DNA of 25,360 bases from NCBI GenBank assembly GCA_934247125.1, contig CAKQIZ010000022.1:1-25360 (forward strand), written 5' to 3'. The position numbers and the translations under genes were made by a program. This DNA comes from an uncultured Clostridia bacterium. GTDB taxonomy: Bacteria > Bacillota > Clostridia > Peptostreptococcales > Anaerovoracaceae. The notes below the pieces were generated by a model. It was not told where the DNA came from. It saw only the letters and a program-made list of their open reading frames with translations, and did no database searches. Positions 1 to 7,083 of the stretch are shown one piece after another. Each line of letters begins with the position of its first letter. The first letter of the stretch is position 1.

Positions 1-74
1 TTGAATTGAACCGCCGTATGCCGAACGGCATGTACGGTGGTGTGAGAGGGGCTACTTGTTAGCCCCTACTCGAT
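1..74 (+). mobile_element. 3' end of a group II intron (class C-like), domains V and VI
   Basis: Seen: bases 10-41 fold as a group II domain V. A 9-bp lower stem (10-18 with 33-41) includes one G-T wobble, followed by a two-base bulge (31-32) and a 4-bp upper stem (19-22 with 27-30) with a four-base loop. The catalytic triad position reads CGC (12-14) pairing as C-G, G-T, C-G; CGC rather than AGC is typical of bacterial class C introns. Bases 49-55 and 61-67 form a domain VI-like stem, and the element ends with TACTCGAT at 74, a usual group II 3' end. The intron-encoded reverse transcriptase would lie to the left of the window. It is oriented like leuA and ends 73 bases before its start. The exact 3' boundary is inferred. 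Confidence 0.8.
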
Positions 75-82
75 TGACCTGC

Positions 83-99
83 CTGTATCTATGATACAG
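83..99. promoter_or_regulatory. perfect palindrome in the leuA leader
   Basis: CTGTATC-TAT-GATACAG is a 7-bp perfect inverted repeat with a 3-base centre, nine bases after the intron end and 49 bases before leuA. It could be an operator or a small RNA hairpin. No T-box motif or clear -35/-10 pair is visible in 75-147, so leuA transcription may come through the intron or from an unrecognised promoter. The role is unknown. Confidence 0.4.
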
Positions 100-147
100 C
101 GCAGCTGAACGGCAGCGAATCATATTAAAGAAAGGACAGATATAATA

Positions 148-1848
148 ATGAAGAATTACGATAAATACAAGGTGGGATATTTTCCGCCGGCAGAGCCCCA
201 TAACGAATGGGTAAAAAAAGATCATATCGAGAAAGCGCCGATCTGGTGCAGCGTCGACCTCAGAGACGGCAACCAGGCACTGATCGTGCCGATGAGCCTC
301 AGTGAAAAAGTTGAGTTCTTCAAGTATTTAGTTAAGATCGGCTTCAAAGAGATCGAAGTGGGATTTCCGGCAGCATCGAAAACAGAGTATCAGTTTCTCA
401 GAAAACTGGTAGATGACGATCTGATCCCGGATGATGTTACGGTGCAGGTGCTCACACAGTCCAGAAAACATATAATAAAGAAGACTTTCGAAGCACTCCA
501 GGGTGTAAAGAAAGCAGTCGTGCACCTTTACAATTCAACGTCGCTCGCACAGAGAGAGCAGGTTTTCAAAAAAGAAAAGCCTGAGATCATCAAGATCGCG
601 ACGGATGGAGCGGCACTGATGAAAGAATATGCAGCAAAATTCCCTGAGACAAAATTCTCATTTGAATATTCGCCTGAGAGCTTCACAGGTACAGAAGTGG
701 ATTTTGCAGCAGAGATATGCAATGCGGTGATCGATATATGGGAGCCGACACCGGACAACAAGGTAATCATAAACCTGCCGGGAACAGTGGAGATGTCTAT
801 GCCACATGTCTATGCATCACAGATCGAATATATGTGTGCAAACCTTCACAACAGAGAAAATCTGATAATCTCGCTCCATCCGCACAACGACAGAGGAACA
901 GCCGTGGCAGACGCCGAGCTGGGACTCCTCGCAGGCGGCGACAGGATCGAGGGAACGCTTTTTGGCAACGGCGAGAGAACAGGAAACGTCGATATCGTTA
1001 CAGTAGCGATGAACATGTTCTGCCACGGAGTCGATCCGGAGCTCGATTTCTCGAACATGCCTGAAGTAGTAGAGACATATGAGAAATATACAGATATGAA
1101 AGTCAATCCGAGACAGCCGTACGGCGGACAGCTGGTATTCGCGGCATTCTCCGGATCGCATCAGGATGCTATTGCAAAGGGCATGCGCTGGCACAAGGAA
1201 AAGGATCTCAGGACGTGGTCAGTACCATATCTGCCGCTCGATCCGCAGGACGTCGGCAGAGAGTACGAGGCGGACGTCATCCGTATCAACAGCCAGTCCG
1301 GCAAAGGCGGCATAGCGTACATCCTGGAGCACAACTTCGGATATGTGATCCCGCAGCAGATGAGAGAAGAGATCGGATACATGGTGAAAGACATCTCCGA
1401 TCAGGAGCACAAGGAGCTCACACCGGTCGAAGTGTACCAGGCATTTGCACAGGAATATGTCAATGTGTTCGATCCGATCGACATCACGGACGCGACATTC
1501 AGGAAAGCTTCGGACTTCAAGTCGAACGACGGTATGATCGCAGACATCACGGTGCGTATCGCAGACGAAGTGTACAAGTTCGAGGCAGTCGGAAACGGCC
1601 GTCTGGACGCGATCAGCAATGCGCTCAAGATGTCACCTTACACCTTTGATTATAAATTCGTTACTTACTCAGAGCATGCGCTTTCGGCAGAGTCAAGTTC
1701 AAAGGCTGCAGCCTATGTCTGCATCGAGGATCATGACGGCAACACTTTCTGGGGCGTGGGAACTCACGAGGATATCATCCTGGCGTCGGTAAACGCTCTG
1801 GTAAGCGCACTCAACAGACAGAACAGAAAAGATCACTTCGTTGAATAG
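148..1848 (+). CDS. leuA: 2-isopropylmalate synthase
   Basis: Catalyses the first committed step of leucine synthesis, condensing 2-ketoisovalerate with acetyl-CoA to 2-isopropylmalate in the cytosol. The 566-residue protein is the long form of the family. The N-terminal TIM barrel carries DLRDGNQ at residues 37-43 (metal and substrate binding), HPHND at 244-248 with the metal-binding histidines, and a GNGERTGN motif near 273. The region from about residue 430 to the end matches the regulatory domain expected to bind leucine for feedback inhibition. The ATG is preceded by AAAGGA about ten bases upstream. It is the first gene of leuA-leuC-leuD-leuB. Its leader is only 73 bases because a group II intron ends at 74. 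Confidence 0.96.
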   Translation: MKNYDKYKVGYFPPAEPHNEWVKKDHIEKAPIWCSVDLRDGNQALIVPMSLSEKVEFFKYLVKIGFKEIEVGFPAASKTEYQFLRKLVDDDLIPDDVTVQVLTQSRKHIIKKTFEALQGVKKAVVHLYNSTSLAQREQVFKKEKPEIIKIATDGAALMKEYAAKFPETKFSFEYSPESFTGTEVDFAAEICNAVIDIWEPTPDNKVIINLPGTVEMSMPHVYASQIEYMCANLHNRENLIISLHPHNDRGTAVADAELGLLAGGDRIEGTLFGNGERTGNVDIVTVAMNMFCHGVDPELDFSNMPEVVETYEKYTDMKVNPRQPYGGQLVFAAFSGSHQDAIAKGMRWHKEKDLRTWSVPYLPLDPQDVGREYEADVIRINSQSGKGGIAYILEHNFGYVIPQQMREEIGYMVKDISDQEHKELTPVEVYQAFAQEYVNVFDPIDITDATFRKASDFKSNDGMIADITVRIADEVYKFEAVGNGRLDAISNALKMSPYTFDYKFVTYSEHALSAESSSKAAAYVCIEDHDGNTFWGVGTHEDIILASVNALVSALNRQNRKDHFVE

Positions 1849-1875
1849 CCCTCAGCGTCCGTTTCGCAGGGAGGA

Positions 1876-1896
1876 CTGCAGGCTGACAGCCTGCAG
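1876..1896 (+). repeat. intercistronic stem-loop, copy 1
   Basis: CTGCAGGC-TGACA-GCCTGCAG is an 8-bp perfect stem with a 5-base loop in the 126-base gap between leuA and leuC. The same 8-bp arms recur at 5021-5041 after leuB. No U-tract follows, so it is unlikely to be a terminator. RNA processing, mRNA stabilisation or a small REP-like repeat are possible. Confidence 0.6.
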
Positions 1897-1974
1897 CACC
1901 CGTTCCGCATGGGATTGGATGAGGAAATCGACAGGCAGATTTGATATATCAGTTGAATAAAGGAGGAATACGAT

Positions 1975-3234
1975 ATGGGAATGACAATGACCCAGAAAAT
2001 ACTGGCGGCACACGCAGGACTCGATAAAGTCGAGGCCGGACAGCTGATCAGAGCAGATCTCGACATGGTGCTCGGCAACGACATAACGACACCGGTTGCG
2101 GTGAACGAATTCGAGAAAGCCGGATTCGACGGCATCTTCGACAGAGAAAAGATATCGCTGGTAATGGACCATTTTACACCGAACAAGGATATAAAAGCGG
2201 CAGAACAGTGCATGAAGTGCAGGACTTTTGCAAAGAGATTCGACGTGAAGAACTTCTTCGACGTCGGCAGGATGGGCATCGAGCATGCGCTCCTTCCTGA
2301 ACAGGGGATAGTAAAGGCCGGCGACTGCATCATCGGAGCGGATTCGCACACATGTACATACGGAGCACTCGGCGCATTTTCAACAGGAGTGGGAAGCACC
2401 GACATGGCTGCAGGAATGGCAACAGGACAGGCATGGTTCAAGGTGCCTGAAGCTATAAAATTCAACCTCAAAGGCAGGCTCAGCGAAAACGTGACAGGCA
2501 AAGACGTGATACTGCACATAATCGGCAAGATCGGCGTGGACGGTGCGCTTTACAGATCCATGGAATTCATGGGCGAAGGGCTTGCGAGCCTTTCCATGGA
2601 CGACAGACTCTGCATCGCGAACATGGCGATCGAGGCAGGTGCAAAGAACGGAATTTTCATGGTCGACGAAGTGACGGAAAATTACATGAAGGGCAGAGTG
2701 CAGGGGGAATGGAAGGTATATACTCCTGACGATGATGCGGAATATGTGGAAGAATACGAGATCGACCTTTCTGCGCTGAAGCCGACGGTTTCGTTCCCGC
2801 ACCTTCCTGAGAACACGAAGACGATCGACGAGGTCGGCGACGTGCCTGTCCAGCAGGTGGTCATCGGATCGTGTACGAACGGCAGGCTCGAGGACATGGC
2901 GCTCGCGGCAAAGATCCTCAAGGGCAGGAAAGTGCATGACGATGTCAGAGCGATCATCATACCGGCGACACAGCAGATCTACAAGGACTGCATCAGGAAC
3001 GGCTACATCGACACATTCATCGATGCGGGATGCGTTGTATCGACGCCGACATGCGGACCATGTCTCGGCGGTCACATGGGTATCCTGGCAGCAGGGGAGA
3101 GATGTGTCGCAACTACTAACAGAAACTTCGTAGGAAGAATGGGACATGTAAAATCAGAAGTTTATCTGGCAAGCCCGGCTGTAGCGGCTGCGTCAGCTGT
3201 TACAGGAAAGATCAGCGGACCGGACGAGCTGTAA
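1975..3234 (+). CDS. leuC: 3-isopropylmalate dehydratase, large subunit
   Basis: With LeuD it forms isopropylmalate isomerase, which converts 2-isopropylmalate to 3-isopropylmalate. This is the aconitase-fold subunit that holds the 4Fe-4S cluster. Cluster cysteines are visible at C300 (in GSCTNGR) and at C360 and C363 (in TCGPCLGG). At 419 residues it is the short form found in Clostridia, Thermotogales and archaea, rather than the form of about 470 residues in enterobacteria. The ATG has AAAGGAGG about eight bases upstream. It sits 126 bases after leuA, a gap that includes a stable stem-loop, and 22 bases before leuD. Confidence 0.96.
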   Translation: MGMTMTQKILAAHAGLDKVEAGQLIRADLDMVLGNDITTPVAVNEFEKAGFDGIFDREKISLVMDHFTPNKDIKAAEQCMKCRTFAKRFDVKNFFDVGRMGIEHALLPEQGIVKAGDCIIGADSHTCTYGALGAFSTGVGSTDMAAGMATGQAWFKVPEAIKFNLKGRLSENVTGKDVILHIIGKIGVDGALYRSMEFMGEGLASLSMDDRLCIANMAIEAGAKNGIFMVDEVTENYMKGRVQGEWKVYTPDDDAEYVEEYEIDLSALKPTVSFPHLPENTKTIDEVGDVPVQQVVIGSCTNGRLEDMALAAKILKGRKVHDDVRAIIIPATQQIYKDCIRNGYIDTFIDAGCVVSTPTCGPCLGGHMGILAAGERCVATTNRNFVGRMGHVKSEVYLASPAVAAASAVTGKISGPDEL

Positions 3235-3256
3235 AGGATGCAAGGAGGAAAAAGAT

Positions 3257-3748
3257 ATGAAAGCACAAGGAATCGTTCATAAATATGGAGACAACGTCGA
3301 TACAGACGTTATAATCCCTGCAAGACATCTGAACACAGCGGACCACAAGGAGCTGGCAAGTCACTGCATGGAAGATATCGATGCGGATTTTGTAAATAAA
3401 GTAAAGCAGGGCGACATCATGGTAGGCGGAGAGAACTTCGGCTGCGGATCGTCCAGAGAGCATGCACCTATCGCGATCAAAGCGAGCGGCATCGACTGCG
3501 TGATCGCGAAGACATTTGCAAGGATCTTCTACAGAAATGCCATCAACATCGGGCTGCCGATCCTGGAGTGTCCGGAAGCGAGCGAAGGTATCGATGCAGG
3601 CGATAAAGTGTCGGTGGATTTTGACACAGGTGTGATCACAAACGAGACAAAAGGCGAGACATACCAGGCTCACCCGTTCCCTGAATTCATCAAAGACATC
3701 ATGGCCAAGGGCGGCCTGATTGCCCAAATCTCTGGAAGAGATTTGTAG
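3257..3748 (+). CDS. leuD: 3-isopropylmalate dehydratase, small subunit
   Basis: This is the swivel-domain partner of LeuC in isopropylmalate isomerase. The 163-residue protein has the usual length of the short family. Visible hallmarks are the N-terminal [14 protein letters not shown] stretch and [10 protein letters not shown] near residues 58-67, which lines the substrate site. The ATG has AAGGAGG about nine bases upstream. The stop (TAG, 3746-3748) is followed by an unusual 175-base gap before leuB. There the -1 frame relative to leuD stays open for a further 53 codons (see separate entry). The LeuD fold appears complete without it. Confidence 0.95.
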   Translation: MKAQGIVHKYGDNVDTDVIIPARHLNTADHKELASHCMEDIDADFVNKVKQGDIMVGGENFGCGSSREHAPIAIKASGIDCVIAKTFARIFYRNAINIGLPILECPEASEGIDAGDKVSVDFDTGVITNETKGETYQAHPFPEFIKDIMAKGGLIAQISGRDL

Positions 3749-3906
3749 TCGGCAATCCGGACAGCAAGGGAGAGCAAGAAGCGGTTGTAGCTTCGCAGCT
3801 CGAGTCGGAGGCAGAGGCTGCGCATCTGCCGTTGCCTGATGAACAGCATCACGGACAAATAGCCGCGCAGCAGCATAAAGATGCACAACCGCATAAAGAT
3901 GCATAA
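3745..3906 (+). other. open out-of-frame extension after leuD, with an 18-bp repeat
   Basis: Directly after leuD, the frame shifted by -1 is open from 3745 to a TAA at 3904-3906. It would encode a hydrophilic tail rich in Ala, Glu, Gln and His, ending [10 protein letters not shown]. No ATG, GTG or TTG with a ribosome binding site is visible at its beginning. The last part contains a direct repeat of GCATAAAGATGCA at 3873-3885 and 3891-3903, with a partial third copy from 3901. It could be a lost C-terminal extension, a frameshift product or chance. I do not call it a gene. Confidence 0.3.
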
Positions 3907-3923
3907 AGACAAGGAGAATCGAT

Positions 3924-5003
3924 ATGAACTATAAAATAGCAGTCGTTCCCGGCGACGGCATCGGCCCTGAAGTCGTAGGGCAGACCATCAGGGTGCTGGA
4001 CAAGGTCGGAGAAAAATACGGACACACATTCGAATACACTAAAGTACTGGCGGGAGGCTGCGCGATCGACGCAACAGGAAAATGCCTGCCGCAGGAAACG
4101 ATAGATACATGCAAAGCCAGCGATGCAGTGCTTCTCGGCGCTGTAGGCGGCTGGAAATGGGATACGCTCCCGGGCAGCGAAAGACCTGAGATGGCCCTTC
4201 TCGGCCTGAGAAAAGAGCTCGGCCTCTTTGCAAACCTCAGACCGGCACTCTTATTCGAGCAGCTTGCAGACGCATGCCCGCTGAAGCCTGAGATCGTAGA
4301 GGGCGGCCTCGATATCGTGGTGGTGCGCGAGCTCACAGGCGGCATCTATTTCGGCGAAAAGGGCACGAAAAAAACAGAACTTGGCATGGCAGCATACGAC
4401 GTGGAGCAGTATGCAGAGGAAGAAGTCAGACGTATCGCAGAAGTCGCATTCGACATGGCGATGAAGAGAAACAGGAAGGTCACAAGTGTAGACAAGGCGA
4501 ACGTGCTGGAAAGCTCGCGCCTGTGGAGAAGGGTAGTCGCTGAAGTCGGCGAAAAGTACCCTGAAGTCGAGCTGAACAACCTTTACATAGACAACGCCGC
4601 AATGCAGATGGTGAGAAATCCGAAGCAGTTCGATGTGATCGTTACGAGCAACATATTCGGCGACATCCTTTCGGACGAAGCCAGCATGATAACGGGCTCG
4701 ATCGGTATGCTGCCGTCGGCTAGCCTTGCAACGGGCAACTTCGGCATGTACGAGCCGGTCCACGGTTCGGCGCCTGACATCGCAGGCAGGGATATGGCAA
4801 ATCCGATGGCTACGATCCTTTCGGCAGCGATGATGCTCAGATACACGTTCGGTCTCGGCAAAGAGGCAGACGCGATCGAAGCGGCTGTCAGGAAGGTGCT
4901 CGCAGACGGATACAGGACGCCTGACATCGCTAAGGAAGGTGAAGAGGTCATCGGTACTGTAAAGGCCGGCGATCTCATCGTCGAGGCTATACAGGAGCTG
5001 TAA
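3924..5003 (+). CDS. leuB: 3-isopropylmalate dehydrogenase
   Basis: Oxidises 3-isopropylmalate with NAD+ and decarboxylates it to 2-ketoisocaproate, the last step before transamination to leucine. The 359-residue protein is full length. It opens with the PGDGIGPEV motif typical of the family. The substrate region has [22 protein letters not shown], with the arginines that bind the carboxylates. The metal-binding aspartates lie in the [14 protein letters not shown] region and the cofactor loop is [15 protein letters not shown]. The ATG has AAGGAGA about eight bases upstream. It is the final gene of the operon and is followed by stem-loops and terminator-like structures. Confidence 0.97.
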   Translation: MNYKIAVVPGDGIGPEVVGQTIRVLDKVGEKYGHTFEYTKVLAGGCAIDATGKCLPQETIDTCKASDAVLLGAVGGWKWDTLPGSERPEMALLGLRKELGLFANLRPALLFEQLADACPLKPEIVEGGLDIVVVRELTGGIYFGEKGTKKTELGMAAYDVEQYAEEEVRRIAEVAFDMAMKRNRKVTSVDKANVLESSRLWRRVVAEVGEKYPEVELNNLYIDNAAMQMVRNPKQFDVIVTSNIFGDILSDEASMITGSIGMLPSASLATGNFGMYEPVHGSAPDIAGRDMANPMATILSAAMMLRYTFGLGKEADAIEAAVRKVLADGYRTPDIAKEGEEVIGTVKAGDLIVEAIQEL

Positions 5004-5020
5004 AGGTGCAGCGTATGCAC

Positions 5021-5041
5021 CTGCAGGCAGGCGGCCTGCAG
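5021..5041 (+). repeat. stem-loop after leuB, copy 2
   Basis: CTGCAGGC-AGGCG-GCCTGCAG has the same 8-bp arms and loop length as the hairpin at 1876-1896. A second 7-bp hairpin (AGGTGCA at 5004-5010 with TGCACCT at 5016-5022) overlaps its left edge, so the two folds may be alternatives. Confidence 0.6.
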
Positions 5042-5069
5042 TTCTGCATAACATAAAAGTACAGAAACT

Positions 5070-5095
5070 GCCCCGGGTTTTGAGGAATCCGGGGC
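5070..5095 (+). terminator. hairpin after leuB, possible terminator
   Basis: GCCCCGG (5070-5076) pairs with CCGGGGC (5089-5095) across a 12-base loop. The downstream sequence begins with A rather than a run of T, so it is not a classical intrinsic terminator. The stronger candidate for ending the leu transcript is at 5196-5241. Confidence 0.4.
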
Positions 5096-5195
5096 AAAAG
5101 TTTATAAAAAGCATGTGTCGAACAATGTCGTTGCGTAAAAACGATAACTTGTTTGCGCAGGCCGTTAAATAATATTGAATATTTTTCAAAAGTCT

Positions 5196-5241
5196 AAAAA
5201 TTGCCGCAAATGTTGAAATTTCAACCCTGACGGCAATTTTT
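5196..5241. terminator. bidirectional intrinsic terminator
   Basis: AAAAATTGCCG (5196-5206) pairs with CGGCAATTTTT (5231-5241). The middle contains another perfect palindrome, GTTGAAATTTCAAC (5212-5225). The A-run on the left and T-run on the right allow termination on either strand. It is the most likely end of the leu operon transcript. Confidence 0.75.
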
Positions 5242-5431
5242 CAATTGAATCGTCAACTAATTAACGATGTATTATGTTGCGAGAAATTAATAATACTATT
5301 GCGCACAGGCCCGTCCATGATGTATTGTAAACGAACAACGAAAACAGAAAACTATAGAAGGGAGCGTGGAAACCACCTTATGACAGTAATCGTAGCACTG
5401 CGGCACAACGTACGCAGGTGCCGCTGACACA

Positions 5432-5554
5432 ATGAATTTGGAGGTGGAACAGCACAGGACTTTACAGTTCGTGCTCAAAATGACAAAAGGATTTATGAAC
5501 AAGATATACGTAGCAATTAGAAATTTGAAGAAAGATTTTGATTTAGAGACGTAA
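5432..5554 (+). CDS. possible small protein, 40 residues
   Basis: A short ORF from ATG 5432 to TAA 5552-5554. The predicted peptide is mostly hydrophilic and ends with a basic/acidic segment, RNLKKDFDLET. The ribosome binding site is weak (AGGTG about 14 bases upstream). A start at the internal ATG at 5495 (AAAAGG nearby) would leave 19 residues. I do not recognise it. It may be the remnant of a gene or non-coding leader. It ends exactly inside the left arm of the 12-bp inverted repeat. Confidence 0.2.
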   Translation: MNLEVEQHRTLQFVLKMTKGFMNKIYVAIRNLKKDFDLET

Positions 5555-5617
5555 TATCTGCAGGAAATCTGGCTGTTGATCATAGCCTGAGAATATCTTG
5601 CGTGACAGATATTACGT
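5549..5617 (+). promoter_or_regulatory. 12-bp inverted repeat ahead of the oxidoreductase gene
   Basis: ACGTAATATCTG (5549-5560) and CAGATATTACGT (5606-5617) are exact reverse complements separated by 45 bases. The spacer holds a smaller GGCT/AGCC stem. In the RNA this would be a long hairpin ending just before GAGGTG, the ribosome binding site of the gene at 5638. In DNA it could be a pair of operator half-sites. Confidence 0.5.
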
Positions 5618-5637
5618 GAAATATTTTGAGGTGAATT

Positions 5638-6936
5638 ATGAAAAAAGTATTAGTATTAGGCGTTGGAGCTCAGGGCAGTGCAGCAGCAAAGAGACTGGAT
5701 CTGGAGCCGAACGTAGAAGAAGTTATTTGCGCGGATTACGATATAAAGGCAGTGGAAAATATCGTCGGTCAGCTCAGTAAGGGCAGAGGCGTGCAGGTAG
5801 ATGCTCATGACAAGGACAGCATCGTTGCCGCAGCTCAGGGAGTGGATCTGATCCTTAACGGCCTGCCGCTCGAATGCACGAAAAACGTGCTGGACGCAGC
5901 TCTTGAGGTAAAAGCCAATTATCAGGACTACGCATCGACCATCAACATGGAGAATGTATGGAGAGAAAGCGAAGAAGCGAAGGCTGACACGGATATCAGA
6001 GGTGAAAAGATCACTGCACCGGGAACTAAGAAATGGTTCGACAGTCTGAAGGCTCAGTTCGAGATCTACGGACCTAAATTCGAAGCTATCGACAGACTTG
6101 CGATAGTAGGGACGGGATCAGCACCAGGACTCATCTGCTGTGCAACGAGAAACGCGATGAAATATCTCGATAAATGCGATACTATTTATAATTTTGTATG
6201 GGAAGGCGCTATAGCCGAAAGATTCCAGCCATTCTGGTGGTCGCCGGTAACAGCGCTTACAGATATGAGTGAAGCAGGCATTGCTTTCGAAAACGGACAG
6301 TTCGTAAACACACCGGCTTTCGGAAACCCTGTGAAGAGACAGTATGACTACATGGATGAAGAGATCACGTTCATGGAACACTCGCATGACGAACCTCTGC
6401 ACTATGGATTCAATGCAGAAAAATACTTCAAGGGATGCCAAAATGCTTACTTCAAATATGCGGGAGCAGGAATGGACTTCGCAAAACCTCTCAGCGAAGC
6501 AGGGCTTCTGAGTCGTGAGGAAAAAGACTTCAACGGAAAGAAAGTAGTTCCGTTTGATTTCGTTCTCAGCCATATACCTCCGGCACCTAAATACAGAGAA
6601 GAAATACAGGCGATCATAGATGAAGGTCTGAAAAAAGACGCAGGCTGCATGGTCATCGAAGCATATGGACAGAAAGGCGGCAAAGATGTTCTCATAGAGA
6701 CGCACGTATCGGCGCCGGGATTCGTAGACTCTTTCGAAAAGGCAGGGATAACCGCTGAGATGTACCTGACAGGCCAGGGCGGATTCTTATTCTCAAAGAT
6801 GTTCGTCAATGACAAGTTCGATCAGAAGGGTCTCATCTCATCAGATATGCTGAGCTTTGACCAGGTGGATACATATTTTGATTATGCATCGGAACTGGAT
6901 ATAACTCTTGATACAGTAGTAAAAGAACTCAACTAA
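5638..6936 (+). CDS. saccharopine dehydrogenase family oxidoreductase
   Basis: A 432-residue protein starting with a Rossmann dinucleotide-binding motif (VLGVGAQG, residues 6-13) and the layout of the saccharopine dehydrogenase NADP-binding family. An acidic residue (ADYD, near 33-36) follows the second strand. The C-terminal half is the catalytic/dimer domain of this family. Relatives include lysine 6-dehydrogenase, saccharopine reductase and carboxynorspermidine synthase. The exact substrate cannot be told from sequence alone. The ATG has GAGGTG about six bases upstream. An amino acid permease follows 147 bases downstream, which suggests catabolism or interconversion of an imported amino acid, but a terminator separates the two. 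Confidence 0.85.
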   Translation: MKKVLVLGVGAQGSAAAKRLDLEPNVEEVICADYDIKAVENIVGQLSKGRGVQVDAHDKDSIVAAAQGVDLILNGLPLECTKNVLDAALEVKANYQDYASTINMENVWRESEEAKADTDIRGEKITAPGTKKWFDSLKAQFEIYGPKFEAIDRLAIVGTGSAPGLICCATRNAMKYLDKCDTIYNFVWEGAIAERFQPFWWSPVTALTDMSEAGIAFENGQFVNTPAFGNPVKRQYDYMDEEITFMEHSHDEPLHYGFNAEKYFKGCQNAYFKYAGAGMDFAKPLSEAGLLSREEKDFNGKKVVPFDFVLSHIPPAPKYREEIQAIIDEGLKKDAGCMVIEAYGQKGGKDVLIETHVSAPGFVDSFEKAGITAEMYLTGQGGFLFSKMFVNDKFDQKGLISSDMLSFDQVDTYFDYASELDITLDTVVKELN

Positions 6937-6975
6937 AAGCTTCATATTATTATGTTTGATTATACCGGAATTATA

Positions 6976-7005
6976 TTCACAATGTGATATATTGATGTCT
7001 ATTAT
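6976..7005 (+). promoter_or_regulatory. candidate permease promoter with a palindrome over its -35
   Basis: TTCACA (6976-6981) and TATTAT (7000-7005) are separated by 18 bases and form a plausible sigma-A promoter. TCACA-A-TGTGA (6977-6987) is an 11-bp palindrome covering the -35, so a repressor or activator could bind there. The predicted start, near 7012, would fall in the left arm of the terminator at 7009-7044. Inferred from sequence only. Confidence 0.4.
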
Positions 7006-7008
7006 GCA

Positions 7009-7044
7009 GGAAAGCCGCTGTGCTGCTCGGGCGGCGGCTTTTCC
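7009..7044 (+). terminator. intrinsic terminator between oxidoreductase and permease
   Basis: GGAAAGCCGC (7009-7018) pairs with GCGGCTTTTCC (7034-7044), and the right arm itself contains the T-run. It lies 72 bases after the oxidoreductase stop and only 39 bases before the permease start codon. Confidence 0.75.
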
Positions 7045-7083
7045 TGTTATTTAGAGGATTTACTATTAAAAAAGGAGGATAAT

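Larger units (their letters stand above)
5242..5637 (+). promoter_or_regulatory. long leader region before the saccharopine-dehydrogenase-like gene
   Basis: No large gene fits here. Three structures are visible. A 15-codon ORF (5380-5427) overlaps a 7-bp inverted repeat, GCGGCAC (5400-5406) with GTGCCGC (5418-5424). A 40-codon ORF runs from 5432 to 5554. A 12-bp perfect inverted repeat, ACGTAATATCTG (5549-5560) with CAGATATTACGT (5606-5617), ends about ten bases before the ribosome binding site of the next gene. I found no match to lysine, glycine or T-box leader motifs. It may be a regulatory leader or contain gene remnants. Confidence 0.45.

Noticed and set aside
75..147. A T-box or other amino acid riboswitch in front of leuA
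   Set aside because: No TGGNACCGCG-like T-box sequence or specifier stem is visible, and the leader is too short.
4251..5189. A 312-codon minus-strand frame across leuB
   Set aside because: It is a shadow of leuB, composition-driven, with no recognisable domain or ribosome site.
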